Notes: a model not told the origin generated them from the letters alone. 49,943 nucleotides of DNA from Rhodoluna sp. (GCA_026393335.1 JAPLAJ010000119.1:1-49943), one strand, 5' to 3'. Shown: positions 8,086 to 16,536, counted from the stretch's first letter. Translations and numbers: made by a program.

Positions 8086-9147
8086 TCAACTCTTCACACT
8101 CCTATCCCAGAATGATGGCCCTACAGGTTCTAAGAAATCACTTTGCGCGATTAGATAACCTTCGCTGTCAACAGTGATTGGAAGCTGGGGGAGAGGGCGA
8201 GCTGCTGGACCGAAGACAACCTTGCAACCATTGACAAGATCAAAAGTTGATTGGTGGCATGGACATAGCAAGTGGTGAGTGTGCTGCTCATAAAGAGCAA
8301 CAGGACAACCTACGTGTGTACAAATCTTTGAGTAAGCAACGATTCCCTGATAAGACCAGCCTTTGCGTTCCTCAGTTTCATTTAGTTCACTTGGGTCAAC
8401 ACGAACTAGAAGAACAGCTGCCTTAGCTTTCTCTTCCAAATATTCTTTGTTCTCAGGGTTCAATCCAGCTGGGATGACTTGGAATACAGAACCAAGAGTT
8501 ACATCTGAAGCCTTGATTTCAATTCCTGTTGGGTCCTTAGCTAGGCGAGTGCCCTTCTTCCAAAAAGTGTGTCGAAGTGAATCGCCAGGGTTTGGTCCAA
8601 GATCGGCAAAAAGAATAATTCCAGGCAGTGGAAACAGTGCAAGAGATCCGTAAAGAGTTCTGCGGATTAGTTTTCGCCTAGTGAACCCAGACTCTTGGTT
8701 CGCAGCAGCAAGAATTTCAATTGCCGCAGCACGCTTTTCGTCAGTACCTCTAGTCAGGTGACGTTCTTCTGAAACTTCATTATCTGGCATCAAAGTTTTA
8801 GCCCAGTGCACTGCACCGATTCCAATACCCATTAGGCCTAGGGTCATGCCGATACCAAGGTACATTGTGTTCAATCGAACACTAGAAAGATCTTCAGATA
8901 GTGGGAAAGTGAAGTAAGCCCAAAGAGCAAAAGCACTGCCGAGCATAGAAAGAGTGAAGAGAAGTGCAACCTGTCGAACCGCTGCCTTCTCATGTTTGAC
9001 GCTCTTGTCAGTCATGCGAACGCGGTGTGGTTCAAGACCAGGGTCTGCTACTGCATCAAGATTCGCAACTCTAAGGCCAGCATCGTATTCATGCTCTGGA
9101 GTGCTTCCAGATTTGTTGAGTTCAACTTCTTTCGAATTCTCAGTCAA
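8086..9147 (-). CDS. qcrA: Rieske iron-sulfur subunit of the bc1 complex
   Basis: It carries the 2Fe-2S cluster that passes electrons from quinol to cytochrome cc. Counting from a TTG start at 9147 (353 residues), the cluster ligands are C276, H278, C295 and H298, with the disulfide pair C281 and C297 (CTHVGC and CPCHQS). Three hydrophobic segments (about 59-80, 94-114, 165-182) precede the Rieske domain, the actinobacterial layout. The longer reading frame begins at 9225 inside qcrC; TTG at 9147 has AAGAAAG upstream and lies 14 nt after the qcrC stop, so it is preferred. An RR pair near residue 162 just before the third helix is consistent with Tat-dependent insertion of that helix, as known for actinobacterial Rieske proteins. 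Confidence 0.95.
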   Translation of the reverse strand: MTENSKEVELNKSGSTPEHEYDAGLRVANLDAVADPGLEPHRVRMTDKSVKHEKAAVRQVALLFTLSMLGSAFALWAYFTFPLSEDLSSVRLNTMYLGIGMTLGLMGIGIGAVHWAKTLMPDNEVSEERHLTRGTDEKRAAAIEILAAANQESGFTRRKLIRRTLYGSLALFPLPGIILFADLGPNPGDSLRHTFWKKGTRLAKDPTGIEIKASDVTLGSVFQVIPAGLNPENKEYLEEKAKAAVLLVRVDPSELNETEERKGWSYQGIVAYSKICTHVGCPVALYEQHTHHLLCPCHQSTFDLVNGCKVVFGPAARPLPQLPITVDSEGYLIAQSDFLEPVGPSFWDRSVKS

Positions 9148-9161
9148 TTTAATCTTTCTTA

Positions 9162-9959
9162 TTAGTTGGACTTGGCGGCTAGCCAGACAGCGATGATGAC
9201 AAGCAAACCTAGGAGACCTAGCCAAGCTAGAAGACCTTCGGAAACTGGACCAAGACTTCCCAGTTCTTCACCACCAACAGAACTGTTGTTCTGGAGGTAA
9301 GTCAGGTAAGTGATGATGTCGTTCTTTTGCTCAGGAGTGATGTTAGCGTCATTGAAAACTGGCATGTTTTGTGGACCGGTGATCATCGCTTCGTAGATTG
9401 TCTTAGCTGATGATCCCATTAGCTGAGGTGCGTACTTGCCTTCTGTGAGTGCACCACCTGCACCAGCTGCGTTGTGACACATTGCACAGTTGATTCTGAA
9501 AAGCTCTCCACCGGAGGAAGCGTTACCGTTTGCTTGGAGATAAGCAGCATCTGGAATTGATGGTCCATCTGCAAGAGATCCAACGTAAGCAGCCATTGCA
9601 TCAATTTCTTCAAGAGTGAATTGAACAGGCTTTACTTCTAGCTGTGGTCCGCTTGCAGCTCCTGGCATACGACCAGTTGAAACTTGGAAATCTACAGAAG
9701 CTTCACCAACACCGATAAGGCTTGGTGCGTTTACTGTTCCTTCTGCATTCTTGCCGTGACATGATGCACAGTTTGCAAGAAAAATCTTTTTACCTAAATC
9801 AATTTGTTCTTGAGTTCTTACAACTTCACGATCAGGGGAGACCGCAGCACTAACTGTTGTGTAACCAGTTCCAACAACCAAAAGTCCAGCGAACATAACA
9901 ATACCCAGAGCTTTAGGACTGCGTCGCATGCCGTTGATTCTGCGTCTAAGTTGATTCAT
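9162..9959 (-). CDS. qcrC: Di-heme cytochrome c subunit of the bc1 complex
   Basis: A 265-residue membrane-anchored cytochrome cc that replaces soluble cytochrome c in Actinobacteria and delivers electrons directly to CuA. Two CxxCH heme sites are present: C64-C67-H68 (CASCH) and C158-C161-H162 (CAMCH). An N-terminal hydrophobic segment (about 19-39) and a C-terminal helix (about 242-262) anchor it with the hemes outside. It lies between ctaE and qcrA. The ATG at 9959 has only a distant purine-rich site; an in-frame ATG ten codons later is a weaker alternative. Confidence 0.96.
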   Translation of the reverse strand: MNQLRRRINGMRRSPKALGIVMFAGLLVVGTGYTTVSAAVSPDREVVRTQEQIDLGKKIFLANCASCHGKNAEGTVNAPSLIGVGEASVDFQVSTGRMPGAASGPQLEVKPVQFTLEEIDAMAAYVGSLADGPSIPDAAYLQANGNASSGGELFRINCAMCHNAAGAGGALTEGKYAPQLMGSSAKTIYEAMITGPQNMPVFNDANITPEQKNDIITYLTYLQNNSSVGGEELGSLGPVSEGLLAWLGLLGLLVIIAVWLAAKSN

Positions 9960-9986
9960 TTAGAGATTTGGCTCTTTCTTTTCGGG

Positions 9987-10604
9987 TTATTTCAAAACGT
10001 AAATGATGAGGAACAAAGCAATCCAAACTACATCCACGAAGTGCCAGTAGTAGGAGACAACGATCGCGGCGGTAGCTTCTTTGTGGCCAAATTTCTTAGC
10101 TGCAAAGGTTCTACCGATAACGAAAAGGAAAGCGATAAGTCCGCCGGTTACGTGCAATGCGTGGAAACCAGTAGTGATGTAGAAAGAAGATCCGTAGGCG
10201 TTGCTTGAAAGCGAAATCCCTTCGCTTATCAAAACTGCGTATTCCCAAACCTGGCCTGCCACGAAGACAGCTCCAAGCACATAACTGATCATGAACCACT
10301 CAACCATTCCCCATTTCATTGGGGACTTGCCAGTAGCTCGAGGCTGCATGCGCTCTGCTGCGAAAACACCGAACTGAGCGGTGAAAGAAGAAGCCACCAG
10401 AATCAAGGTGTTGATCAGGGCAAAAGGCACATTCAAGATTGCGGTGTCAGCAGCCCAAATTTCAGGGGAATTGGCTCTAAGGCTGAAATACATAGCAAAC
10501 AGGGCCGCAAAAAACATAACTTCACTGCCAAGCCAAACGATAGTTCCTACCGAAGTCGCACTTGGGCGGTGGATTTGAGGTTGAGCTAGGGGAGCAGTAG
10601 ACAT
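9987..10604 (-). CDS. ctaE: Cytochrome c oxidase subunit III
   Basis: A 205-residue membrane subunit with about five helices, the usual form for actinobacterial aa3 oxidase. Family segments include WLGSEVMFFAALFAMYFSLR near the N-terminus and GFHALHVTGGLIAFLF and YYWHFVDVVWIALF near the C-terminus. It is the first gene of the operon with qcrCAB and lies divergent from trpD across 41 bp. The same trpD-ctaE neighbourhood is known from Mycobacterium, which supports this as an ancestral arrangement. An AAGG ribosome site lies very close to the ATG. Confidence 0.96.
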   Translation of the reverse strand: MSTAPLAQPQIHRPSATSVGTIVWLGSEVMFFAALFAMYFSLRANSPEIWAADTAILNVPFALINTLILVASSFTAQFGVFAAERMQPRATGKSPMKWGMVEWFMISYVLGAVFVAGQVWEYAVLISEGISLSSNAYGSSFYITTGFHALHVTGGLIAFLFVIGRTFAAKKFGHKEATAAIVVSYYWHFVDVVWIALFLIIYVLK

Positions 10605-10624
10605 ACCTTAATCCTACCTGTCCA

Positions 10625-10646
10625 AATCGTTATAAATGCGTTGTTA
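10625..10646. promoter_or_regulatory. Shared -10-like palindrome between ctaE and trpD
   Basis: The 41-bp gap contains CGTTATAAATGC. TATAAA at 10631-10636 reads as a -10 box towards trpD, and the same bases read TATAAC on the other strand towards ctaE; TTATAA is palindromic. Towards trpD the ATG lies only 9 nt further, so the transcript would have almost no leader. Confidence 0.4.
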
Positions 10647-11788
10647 TGGCCCTCGTCGAGCAGAATTTCCTAGAAGTTTTCGGCACTTCGATGGCTAAAC
10701 TAATGGGCATGAACTCTGAACTAACTTGGCCCAACATTCTTGAAACTCTCAATCAAAAAAGAGACTTGAGTAGAACGCAAGCGACCTGGTCAATGCAGCA
10801 GATTATGGCTGGTTCAGCAACCGATGAACAAATGGAAGAGTTCCTGCTAACTCTCAGATCCAAGGGTGAAGATGTTGTTGAGCTCTCTGGTTTTGTTGAC
10901 GTGATGCTCGAGAACGCACTTAGTATTCCAATTTCAAATGATGCAATTGACATCGTTGGAACTGGGGGAGATCAACTAGGAACCGTAAACATTTCATCCA
11001 TGGCTGCAATTGTCACAGCAGCGTGTGGTTACCCAGTCCTAAAGCACGGAAGCAGATCAGCATCCGGTAAAACAGGCTCGTCAGAGATGCTGGAAGCGCT
11101 AGGTATAAGACTTGATTTGACACCTGAGCAGTTGGCAGAGGTCTTCAAAAAGGCTGGAATAACCTTTTTTTTCGCCCCGATGTTCCACCCTTCACTCAAA
11201 AACGTGGGTCCAACCCGCAAAAAGCTAGGAATACCGACAACCTTCAATTTCCTAGGGCCATTAGCTAACCCAGCCCAGCCGCTAGCTACCGCATTGGGTG
11301 TGGCAAATGAGGTTATGGCACCACTTTTGGCTGCTGAAATGGCCTCCAGGGGCCGTACAGCCCTTGTTTTTAGGGGTTCAGACGGCCTAGACGAGCTCAC
11401 AACCACAGGAAAAAGCCAAATATGGGTTGTTTTTGGTGGAAAAGTAACAGAACACTCGTTCAATCCAGCAGATATAGGCATACAACAGGCTTCAGTTGAA
11501 CAACTTTTGGGTGGCGATGCAGTAGAAAACGCTGTCACAACCAGAGGCGTATTTGGCGAAAATATCGAATACAAGGGGGATAGGCACGCCATTCAGGACA
11601 TCGTAGCCCTGAACGCTTCAGCTGGGATGACAGCATATGAGCTCAACAAGACCAGCAACATTTCTGAATTCGATTTGTTGGGATCTCTGAAGAAACATTA
11701 TCTCCAGGCTCAAGAAGCAATCAACGATGGCACAGCGTTAGCTAAGTTGAACCAGTGGGTTGATTTGAGCAAATCTACTGGGGAGTAG
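10646..11788 (+). CDS. trpD: Anthranilate phosphoribosyltransferase
   Basis: It joins anthranilate to phosphoribosyl pyrophosphate, the second step of tryptophan synthesis. Family motifs: GTGGDQLGTVN (pyrophosphate-binding loop), KHGSRSASGKTGSSE, FFAPMFHPSLK, LGPLANPA and GLDELTTTG, where D and E bind magnesium. The usual KHGNR reads KHGSR here, replacing an Asn that contacts substrate in characterised enzymes. The ATG at 10646 gives 380 residues with a non-conserved N-terminus; ATG codons at 10691 and 10709 would give a more usual length, but none has a ribosome site and the -10 box favours the first. No other trp gene lies in the window. Confidence 0.92.
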   Translation: MALVEQNFLEVFGTSMAKLMGMNSELTWPNILETLNQKRDLSRTQATWSMQQIMAGSATDEQMEEFLLTLRSKGEDVVELSGFVDVMLENALSIPISNDAIDIVGTGGDQLGTVNISSMAAIVTAACGYPVLKHGSRSASGKTGSSEMLEALGIRLDLTPEQLAEVFKKAGITFFFAPMFHPSLKNVGPTRKKLGIPTTFNFLGPLANPAQPLATALGVANEVMAPLLAAEMASRGRTALVFRGSDGLDELTTTGKSQIWVVFGGKVTEHSFNPADIGIQQASVEQLLGGDAVENAVTTRGVFGENIEYKGDRHAIQDIVALNASAGMTAYELNKTSNISEFDLLGSLKKHYLQAQEAINDGTALAKLNQWVDLSKSTGE

Positions 11789-11804
11789 CCTTAGAGCCCA
11801 GATA

Positions 11805-11825
11805 AACATTACTTGACATAATGTT
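11805..11825. repeat. Short palindrome in the trpD/Nudix convergent gap
   Basis: AACATTA and TAATGTT form a perfect 7-bp inverted repeat separated by CTTGACA. No T run follows on either strand within a few bases, so it is at best a weak terminator. The rest of this 66-bp gap shows nothing recognisable. Confidence 0.45.
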
Positions 11826-11854
11826 CATTATCGGTGTTATATCCACAAGGGAAC

Positions 11855-12328
11855 CTAAGCCCCAAACCTAACCCGGAGCCATTCCCTAAGATCATGTGGA
11901 GCTAATGCTTCACCACTTGCCAACAGTTCTTCGATTGTCCACCAACGATATTCCAAAACATCTCGGTGTTCATCTTGGGTAAATCCAGATGTATCAGGCT
12001 CAAAGTTCTGAACTGAATATTCATAAATTGTGTCTTTGTAAGTGTGATAACTTTCCCCGTCAGTCCAGTCCCAACGTCCAGATGCCACCAGGACAGGTTC
12101 TCCCAGAACTGCTGGATCAATACTCAGTCCGGTTTCCTCCAGAAGCTCTCTGACAGCTGTCTGCAGTGTGGTTTCACCTTGGTCAATGCCGCCACCAGGT
12201 GTGAGCCATCTTGGTGGCAAGCCAACTTCAGGATCAAAGTGTGTTTTTAGAAGAAAAATACGATTTTGCTCATCGACAAGCATTACCCGAGCTGTTTCAC
12301 GGTGTTTCATGTGCCTTTTATCGCTCAT
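11855..12328 (-). CDS. Nudix hydrolase
   Basis: A 157-residue single-domain Nudix pyrophosphatase. The Nudix box is complete from G46 to L68: G46, E52, R60, E61, E64, E65 and G67 all fit the consensus GX5EX7REUXEEXGU. Substrate (oxidised nucleotide, NDP-sugar, capped RNA or other) cannot be inferred. The ATG overlaps the stop of the upstream YczE-like gene by 4 bp (ATGA), so the two are translationally coupled. It is convergent with trpD. Confidence 0.9.
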   Translation of the reverse strand: MSDKRHMKHRETARVMLVDEQNRIFLLKTHFDPEVGLPPRWLTPGGGIDQGETTLQTAVRELLEETGLSIDPAVLGEPVLVASGRWDWTDGESYHTYKDTIYEYSVQNFEPDTSGFTQDEHRDVLEYRWWTIEELLASGEALAPHDLREWLRVRFGA

Positions 12329-12957
12329 TTTGGGGTTTTTACTCCATTTGAGTCGCTTTTTGGGTCAAATCCGAACCATTTCATGGTCATTTGCATCAAA
12401 GTGCCTATAGAAATGGCAAATAGGGCAGTACCTATCCCCACAGTGCCTCCCAATAGCCAACCTGTGATTAGCACCACCGACTCCCCTATGGTTCTGATCA
12501 CCCAAAACGGCCAGCCACTAACTCTGGTCAAACCAACCATCAAACCATCTCGAGGACCTGCTCCAAGGTTGGCAGAGATGTATAAACCAGCTCCTAGGGC
12601 AACAGAAAACAGTCCTAAAGCCATCCAAACTAAGTTAGCTAGCCAGCCGTCAAGTTCAGGCATCAGTGGCTTACTTAGATCAGCAAAAGGACCAATTAGA
12701 ACTGCGTTAATAATCGTTCCTATGCCCGGCTGCTGCTTAATCGGAATCCAAATTAGTAAAACAATGGCACTAATAACCACTGCGCAGGTGCCAAAAGACC
12801 AACCGGTTTGAACCTGTAAACCTTGAGATAAGACATCCCAGGGTGGGACTCCTAGACCGGTGTGGATCATCATCGCCAAACCCAGGCCCACTAGATACAA
12901 ACCCAAGAGCAATCTGCCCATAGGTTTGATACCAAGGTTCACGAGAGAATTTTTCAC
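12325..12957 (-). CDS. YczE/YyaS-like membrane protein
   Basis: A 210-residue integral membrane protein with about five or six helices, resembling the YczE/YyaS/YitT group. The features used are GLGLAMMIHTGLGVPPWDVLS at residues 24-44 and the repeat-like ANLGAGPRDGLMVGL in the second half; the two halves look like a duplicated unit. Members are annotated as membrane proteins without a settled function. It is translated just upstream of the Nudix gene with a 4-bp overlap and is divergent from the glycerophosphodiesterase gene across 37 bp. Confidence 0.8.
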   Translation of the reverse strand: MKNSLVNLGIKPMGRLLLGLYLVGLGLAMMIHTGLGVPPWDVLSQGLQVQTGWSFGTCAVVISAIVLLIWIPIKQQPGIGTIINAVLIGPFADLSKPLMPELDGWLANLVWMALGLFSVALGAGLYISANLGAGPRDGLMVGLTRVSGWPFWVIRTIGESVVLITGWLLGGTVGIGTALFAISIGTLMQMTMKWFGFDPKSDSNGVKTPK

Positions 12958-12994
12958 AACGCTAGCCTACCTTCGCCTATTCAAGGAGTTATCA

Positions 12995-13753
12995 ATGCAA
13001 GAGCATGAGTACTTCAATGTCGCAAGACCTGTGGTCCTTGCTCACCGAGGTGGCTCTGCTGGCACAGAAAACACGATAGAAACTTTTAATGATGCGGTTA
13101 GATGCGGTGTGTTCAGCATTGAAACTGACGTGAGAACCACCAAAGACGGTGTTGCAATACTTTTTCACGATGCAGATCTGAAGCGAGTTGCGAATATCGA
13201 CAAGAAAGTTTCCCAGACTACCTTTGTCGAGCTAGAACAAATTAATTTAGTCGGGGGTGGAAAAATCCAGACCCTTGTTCAAGCTCTAACCGCTCTCCCC
13301 CAGACCAGGTTCAATTTGGATATCAAAGACCCAGAATCCGTTCAAACCGCTGCAGCAGCAATTGAACTTACAAAATCTCCTAATCGAGTGCTAGTTTCTA
13401 GCTTCAGCGAGAAAAGAAGATTAGCCACGCTCAAACTGCTTACTCAACCTGTTGCCACATCGGCAAGTGCCACGATAGTGATCGAAGTGTGGTTGATGCA
13501 CGTTTTTAGGCTTCCACAAGCTTTCTTGGCAAAAAGACTCAAAGGCATTGGAGCTCTGCAGATTCCACGCTCTATGTATGGAATAAAACTTGATTCCAAG
13601 AGGTTTATCCGTAAGGTGAGAGCCACAAACACCGAGATTCACTACTGGACGATAAATAATCCACAAGAAATGTTAGAACTCACTGCGCGAGGTGCAACTG
13701 GGATAGTCTCTGATGTGTCAGAGTTAGCAGTTCAAACACTGAGAAAAGCCTGA
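12995..13753 (+). CDS. Glycerophosphodiester phosphodiesterase
   Basis: It hydrolyses glycerophosphodiesters to glycerol-3-phosphate and an alcohol. In the 252-residue product the GDPD motifs are in order: HRGG (H17, R18), ENTIETF (E25), ETDVRTTKDG (E43, D45) and LFHDADL (H58, the catalytic acid/base partner of H17). There is no signal peptide, so it is cytoplasmic. The ATG at 12995 has AAGGAG 6 nt upstream; a longer reading frame begins at 12860 but lies within the divergent membrane protein gene and is rejected. It is probably a single-gene unit. Confidence 0.9.
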   Translation: MQEHEYFNVARPVVLAHRGGSAGTENTIETFNDAVRCGVFSIETDVRTTKDGVAILFHDADLKRVANIDKKVSQTTFVELEQINLVGGGKIQTLVQALTALPQTRFNLDIKDPESVQTAAAAIELTKSPNRVLVSSFSEKRRLATLKLLTQPVATSASATIVIEVWLMHVFRLPQAFLAKRLKGIGALQIPRSMYGIKLDSKRFIRKVRATNTEIHYWTINNPQEMLELTARGATGIVSDVSELAVQTLRKA

Positions 13754-13791
13754 GTTCGGGAAGTAATCGTTAATTTCTTCGCTTATCTTCT

Positions 13792-13811
13792 ATGTAACAA
13801 CACATGTAACA
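13792..13811 (+). repeat. Direct repeat ATGTAACA upstream of rbpA
   Basis: ATGTAACA occurs at 13792-13799 and again at 13804-13811, a 12-bp period, 21 nt before the rbpA ATG. The rbpA ribosome site AAGGAAG follows. It may be chance or a regulator site. Confidence 0.5.
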
Positions 13812-13831
13812 AAAAAGATTAAGGAAGAAAC

Positions 13832-14203
13832 ATGGCTCAACAATCAATGCGTGGTATTCGACTAGGTTCAGAGAGCTTCGAAACTGCAGCTGGAGTGAGC
13901 CTCTCCCCTAGAAACACTCACAAGTACCGCTGTGCTAAAGAGCACATTTCTGAAGTTGTTTTTGCTCAGGAAGCAGAAGTTCCTGCCGCCTGGAATTGTA
14001 AATCTTGCTCTCTTGAAGCCGCATTACTTGATGACGAAGGCAAGCAAGCCTTTGAGACTGAACTGCCTAAGGCTCCTAGAACCCATTACGAGATGCTGTT
14101 AGAGCGCAGAACTCGAGTTGAATTAGAAGAGATACTTGGCGAACGTTTAGATGAGTTGAAGGCTAGACGATCAAGAGGTCAGGCAGACGCAACTAACAAC
14201 TAG
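13832..14203 (+). CDS. rbpA: RNA polymerase-binding protein RbpA
   Basis: An actinobacterial transcription factor that binds RNA polymerase and the principal sigma factor and stabilises the open promoter complex. In 123 residues it shows the core domain with a zinc site made by C34, H38, C56 and C59 (YRCAKEH and CKSC), a basic linker, and the sigma-interacting helix around RTHYEMLLERRTRVELEEIL. The C-terminal 15 residues are a polar tail. AAGGAAG precedes the ATG. Its stop codon abuts the stop codon of the convergent ppm gene with no base between. Confidence 0.95.
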   Translation: MAQQSMRGIRLGSESFETAAGVSLSPRNTHKYRCAKEHISEVVFAQEAEVPAAWNCKSCSLEAALLDDEGKQAFETELPKAPRTHYEMLLERRTRVELEEILGERLDELKARRSRGQADATNN

Positions 14204-14917
14204 TTACTTGCGTAAGAAGATTCTTTTGAATCCAAATTTCGTCATTAGTAAAAGCGCTTCGGTCACAATGTTGCCACTCATCTTGGACTCCCCTATTTCA
14301 CGTTCGACAAAAGTTATTGGCACCTCGGCAGTTCTTCCACCAAGCTGGATAGTTCTATAGGCCATCTCTATTTGAAAAGAGTAACCTCGGGCATTGATAG
14401 AGGCCAGATCCATTTTTTGCAAAAAACTAGATCTGAAAACCCTGAAACCAGCTGTCATGTCGTTGAGCCTAGAGCCCAGCATGATCTTGGCGTAAATGTT
14501 TCCGCCGCGGGAAAGCCACTGTCTGTGTAGCGGCCAATTTTGTGTCTTACCGCCACGAACATAACGAGAACCAATAACCAAATCATTGTCCTGGCAAATA
14601 GCCAACAGCTTAGGAAGATCTTCAGCTCGGTGGCTACCGTCCGCATCCATCTCAACTACGTAATCAAATCCCAAACCAAACGCATGATTGAAACCTGCAA
14701 TATATGCAGCGCCTAGCCCCTGCTTATCTTTTCTGTGAAGAACACTGATCCGCTTATCTTTAGCGGCTAGTGCTTCGGCAAGATTTCCTGTGCCATCAGG
14801 ACTACCATCATCAACAATCAATAAAGAAACATCTGGGTTGAACTTAAACAGGTCGCTCGCGGCACGCTCAATGTTGCCTGCCTCATTGTAGGTAGGCATG
14901 ATTACTAGAACCTTCAA
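14204..14917 (-). CDS. ppm1: Polyprenol monophosphomannose synthase
   Basis: A family 2 glycosyltransferase (237 residues) that would transfer mannose from GDP-mannose to polyprenyl phosphate, making the donor for lipoglycan or protein mannosylation outside the membrane. Motifs: MPTYNEAGNI, DDGSPDG and EMDADGSH (metal-binding DxD). No C-terminal membrane domain is present. Lnt lies immediately upstream with a 4-bp TTGA overlap, so the start is TTG. In Mycobacterium tuberculosis the Lnt-like and Ppm domains are one fused protein; here they are separate but coupled. Confidence 0.9.
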   Translation of the reverse strand: MKVLVIMPTYNEAGNIERAASDLFKFNPDVSLLIVDDGSPDGTGNLAEALAAKDKRISVLHRKDKQGLGAAYIAGFNHAFGLGFDYVVEMDADGSHRAEDLPKLLAICQDNDLVIGSRYVRGGKTQNWPLHRQWLSRGGNIYAKIMLGSRLNDMTAGFRVFRSSFLQKMDLASINARGYSFQIEMAYRTIQLGGRTAEVPITFVEREIGESKMSGNIVTEALLLMTKFGFKRIFLRK

Positions 14918-16533
14918 GAACGCTTCGCTTTCAGTCTTCTGATAGTCAATCCGATGACAGAAATTGGAAATAGCAACATGGCAAGAATGAATGCACCTGG
15001 TTCAACATACTTTCCATACGCAACAGCTGGAGTTATCTCATTTCTCAAAGCTATATCTTGAACCATTGCACCTGGTTTGAATGACTCTAGTTCTTGAACG
15101 ACTGAGCCATCAGCTGCATAGATACCTGAAACTCCGACAGTTGAAATAGAAACAACAGTTCTACCGGTTTCTATTGCACGCATGCGGGACACAGCTGCTT
15201 GCTGAACTCCTTGTTCACTCTTTCCAAAGTCAGAGCTATTGGTTTGAATCATTAGTGCCTGAGCACCTTCGTTGATCAAGTCAAAACTCAGATAGTCAAA
15301 AGTAACTTCAAAACAAATTAGCGATCCAACTTTTGCACCATTAGGAAGTTCAAATATTCCATCTCGTGTGCCAGAACTCATGTCCCAACCAATCAGTCCA
15401 ATCATGTCTGGCGCGAGAGCCATAAAGAATGAACGATTCGGCACATACTCGCCAAATGGTACAGGACGTTTCTTTTGGTAAGTGTCCGCTAGTCCAGTCC
15501 CCGGTAGCCAAAGGTCGACCTCGTTATAGAAATCACTTCCTCGGAAAGTTTTATTACCAAAGAGCAGCGGAGCTTTTAGCTCTTCATTGACGAACTGACT
15601 GATTTTTTGAGCAGGTTCGACCATGGTAGTTGGATCCAAGTCAGCAGAGTTTTCTGGCCAAACCATTAAATCAATATCATCTGCAGCTTGAGTTACATCA
15701 TAATTATCTGCAGCTTGAATACCAACTACTTCTCTGGCAACTGCAAGGTGTTTATCCAAAATGGAACCAGGTGGGTTTACCGCGAACAGTCCAGCATTAG
15801 CGTTTCCCTGCACAGCAGCTACTTTCATAGTGCCTGCTGTTCCAGAGGCATCTAAAACAATCAGTGCTGGAATACCCAGAACTAATACAGATGCTACCGC
15901 TGTAGGGATGAAGGTAACCCCACGTCTATAAAGACCTGATCCCTGTGGCTGAGGATTGACAAACCTGAACAGGAAAAGTGCCGAAATGAAAACAATTAGC
16001 CAGGTCAAACCGGCAATGTCGATGTAGTAGACCCATCGAGCTAACCAAGTATCAACTAGGGATAGTCCTGCTCTGGCCCAAGGCATGCCACCGAATGGAA
16101 ATACTCCGGCCCAATATTCGCGAGCTGTGAAAACAGCTCCTAGAGCCAAGGCAATTACAAATGGTTCTGCTCTGCCCAAACTCAAAGTCCTAAGCCAACG
16201 CCAGACAACAGCTGCAACAGCAACTGCTAAACCGATCATCAATCCTTGAACTATGGAAAGCGCAAACCAAGGTATTGGTCCAAGGTATGTGGTCAACCAC
16301 TTTGTGACTAATCCGAAAAATGCGAAACCAGCGATACTTCCAACGATGAAGGCTCTAAAGAACCCCAATTGCCTGATTGCTAAAAGAATCAAGAAGTAGC
16401 CGATGAAGATGCCTGGCCAGAAGTTCCAAGCAGGAAAACTAAGCGCTAGGAAGACTCCCCCAAGCGCGCCTACAAAGGCTCTCCCCCAGAATGTGCTGGA
16501 AAACCTAAGCCAATTGACTATAGAAATAAACAC
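14914..16533 (-). CDS. lnt: Apolipoprotein N-acyltransferase
   Basis: A 539-residue membrane enzyme that N-acylates the lipid-bearing cysteine of lipoproteins. About six helices in the first 230 residues and one near the C-terminus surround a nitrilase-like domain (about 236-495). The catalytic triad is recognisable: E294 (WPENSADLDP), K354 (TYQKKRPVPFGEYVP) and C407 (LICFEV). The start is GTG at 16531-16533, 3 nt after the helY stop, without a clear ribosome site. Likely substrates in this window are CtaC and the FKBP lipoprotein. Confidence 0.93.
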   Translation of the reverse strand: MFISIVNWLRFSSTFWGRAFVGALGGVFLALSFPAWNFWPGIFIGYFLILLAIRQLGFFRAFIVGSIAGFAFFGLVTKWLTTYLGPIPWFALSIVQGLMIGLAVAVAAVVWRWLRTLSLGRAEPFVIALALGAVFTAREYWAGVFPFGGMPWARAGLSLVDTWLARWVYYIDIAGLTWLIVFISALFLFRFVNPQPQGSGLYRRGVTFIPTAVASVLVLGIPALIVLDASGTAGTMKVAAVQGNANAGLFAVNPPGSILDKHLAVAREVVGIQAADNYDVTQAADDIDLMVWPENSADLDPTTMVEPAQKISQFVNEELKAPLLFGNKTFRGSDFYNEVDLWLPGTGLADTYQKKRPVPFGEYVPNRSFFMALAPDMIGLIGWDMSSGTRDGIFELPNGAKVGSLICFEVTFDYLSFDLINEGAQALMIQTNSSDFGKSEQGVQQAAVSRMRAIETGRTVVSISTVGVSGIYAADGSVVQELESFKPGAMVQDIALRNEITPAVAYGKYVEPGAFILAMLLFPISVIGLTIRRLKAKRS

Positions 16534-16536
16534 AAT

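Noticed and set aside
9148..9225. Longer qcrA start inside qcrC
   Set aside because: The extra 26 residues are not Rieske-like, overlap the cytochrome gene and lack a ribosome site, whereas TTG at 9147 has one.
9804..10208. Plus-strand open frame spanning qcrC and ctaE
   Set aside because: It is antisense to two subunits with clear motifs and crosses their intergenic gap; a shadow.
11029..11592. Long antisense open frame (187 codons) inside trpD
   Set aside because: It lies wholly opposite the conserved trpD coding sequence, has no recognisable domain and is a reading-frame shadow.
12266..12811. Long plus-strand open frame (181 codons) across the Nudix and YczE-like genes
   Set aside because: It is antisense to two well-supported genes joined by an ATGA overlap and its translation has no domain or signal peptide.
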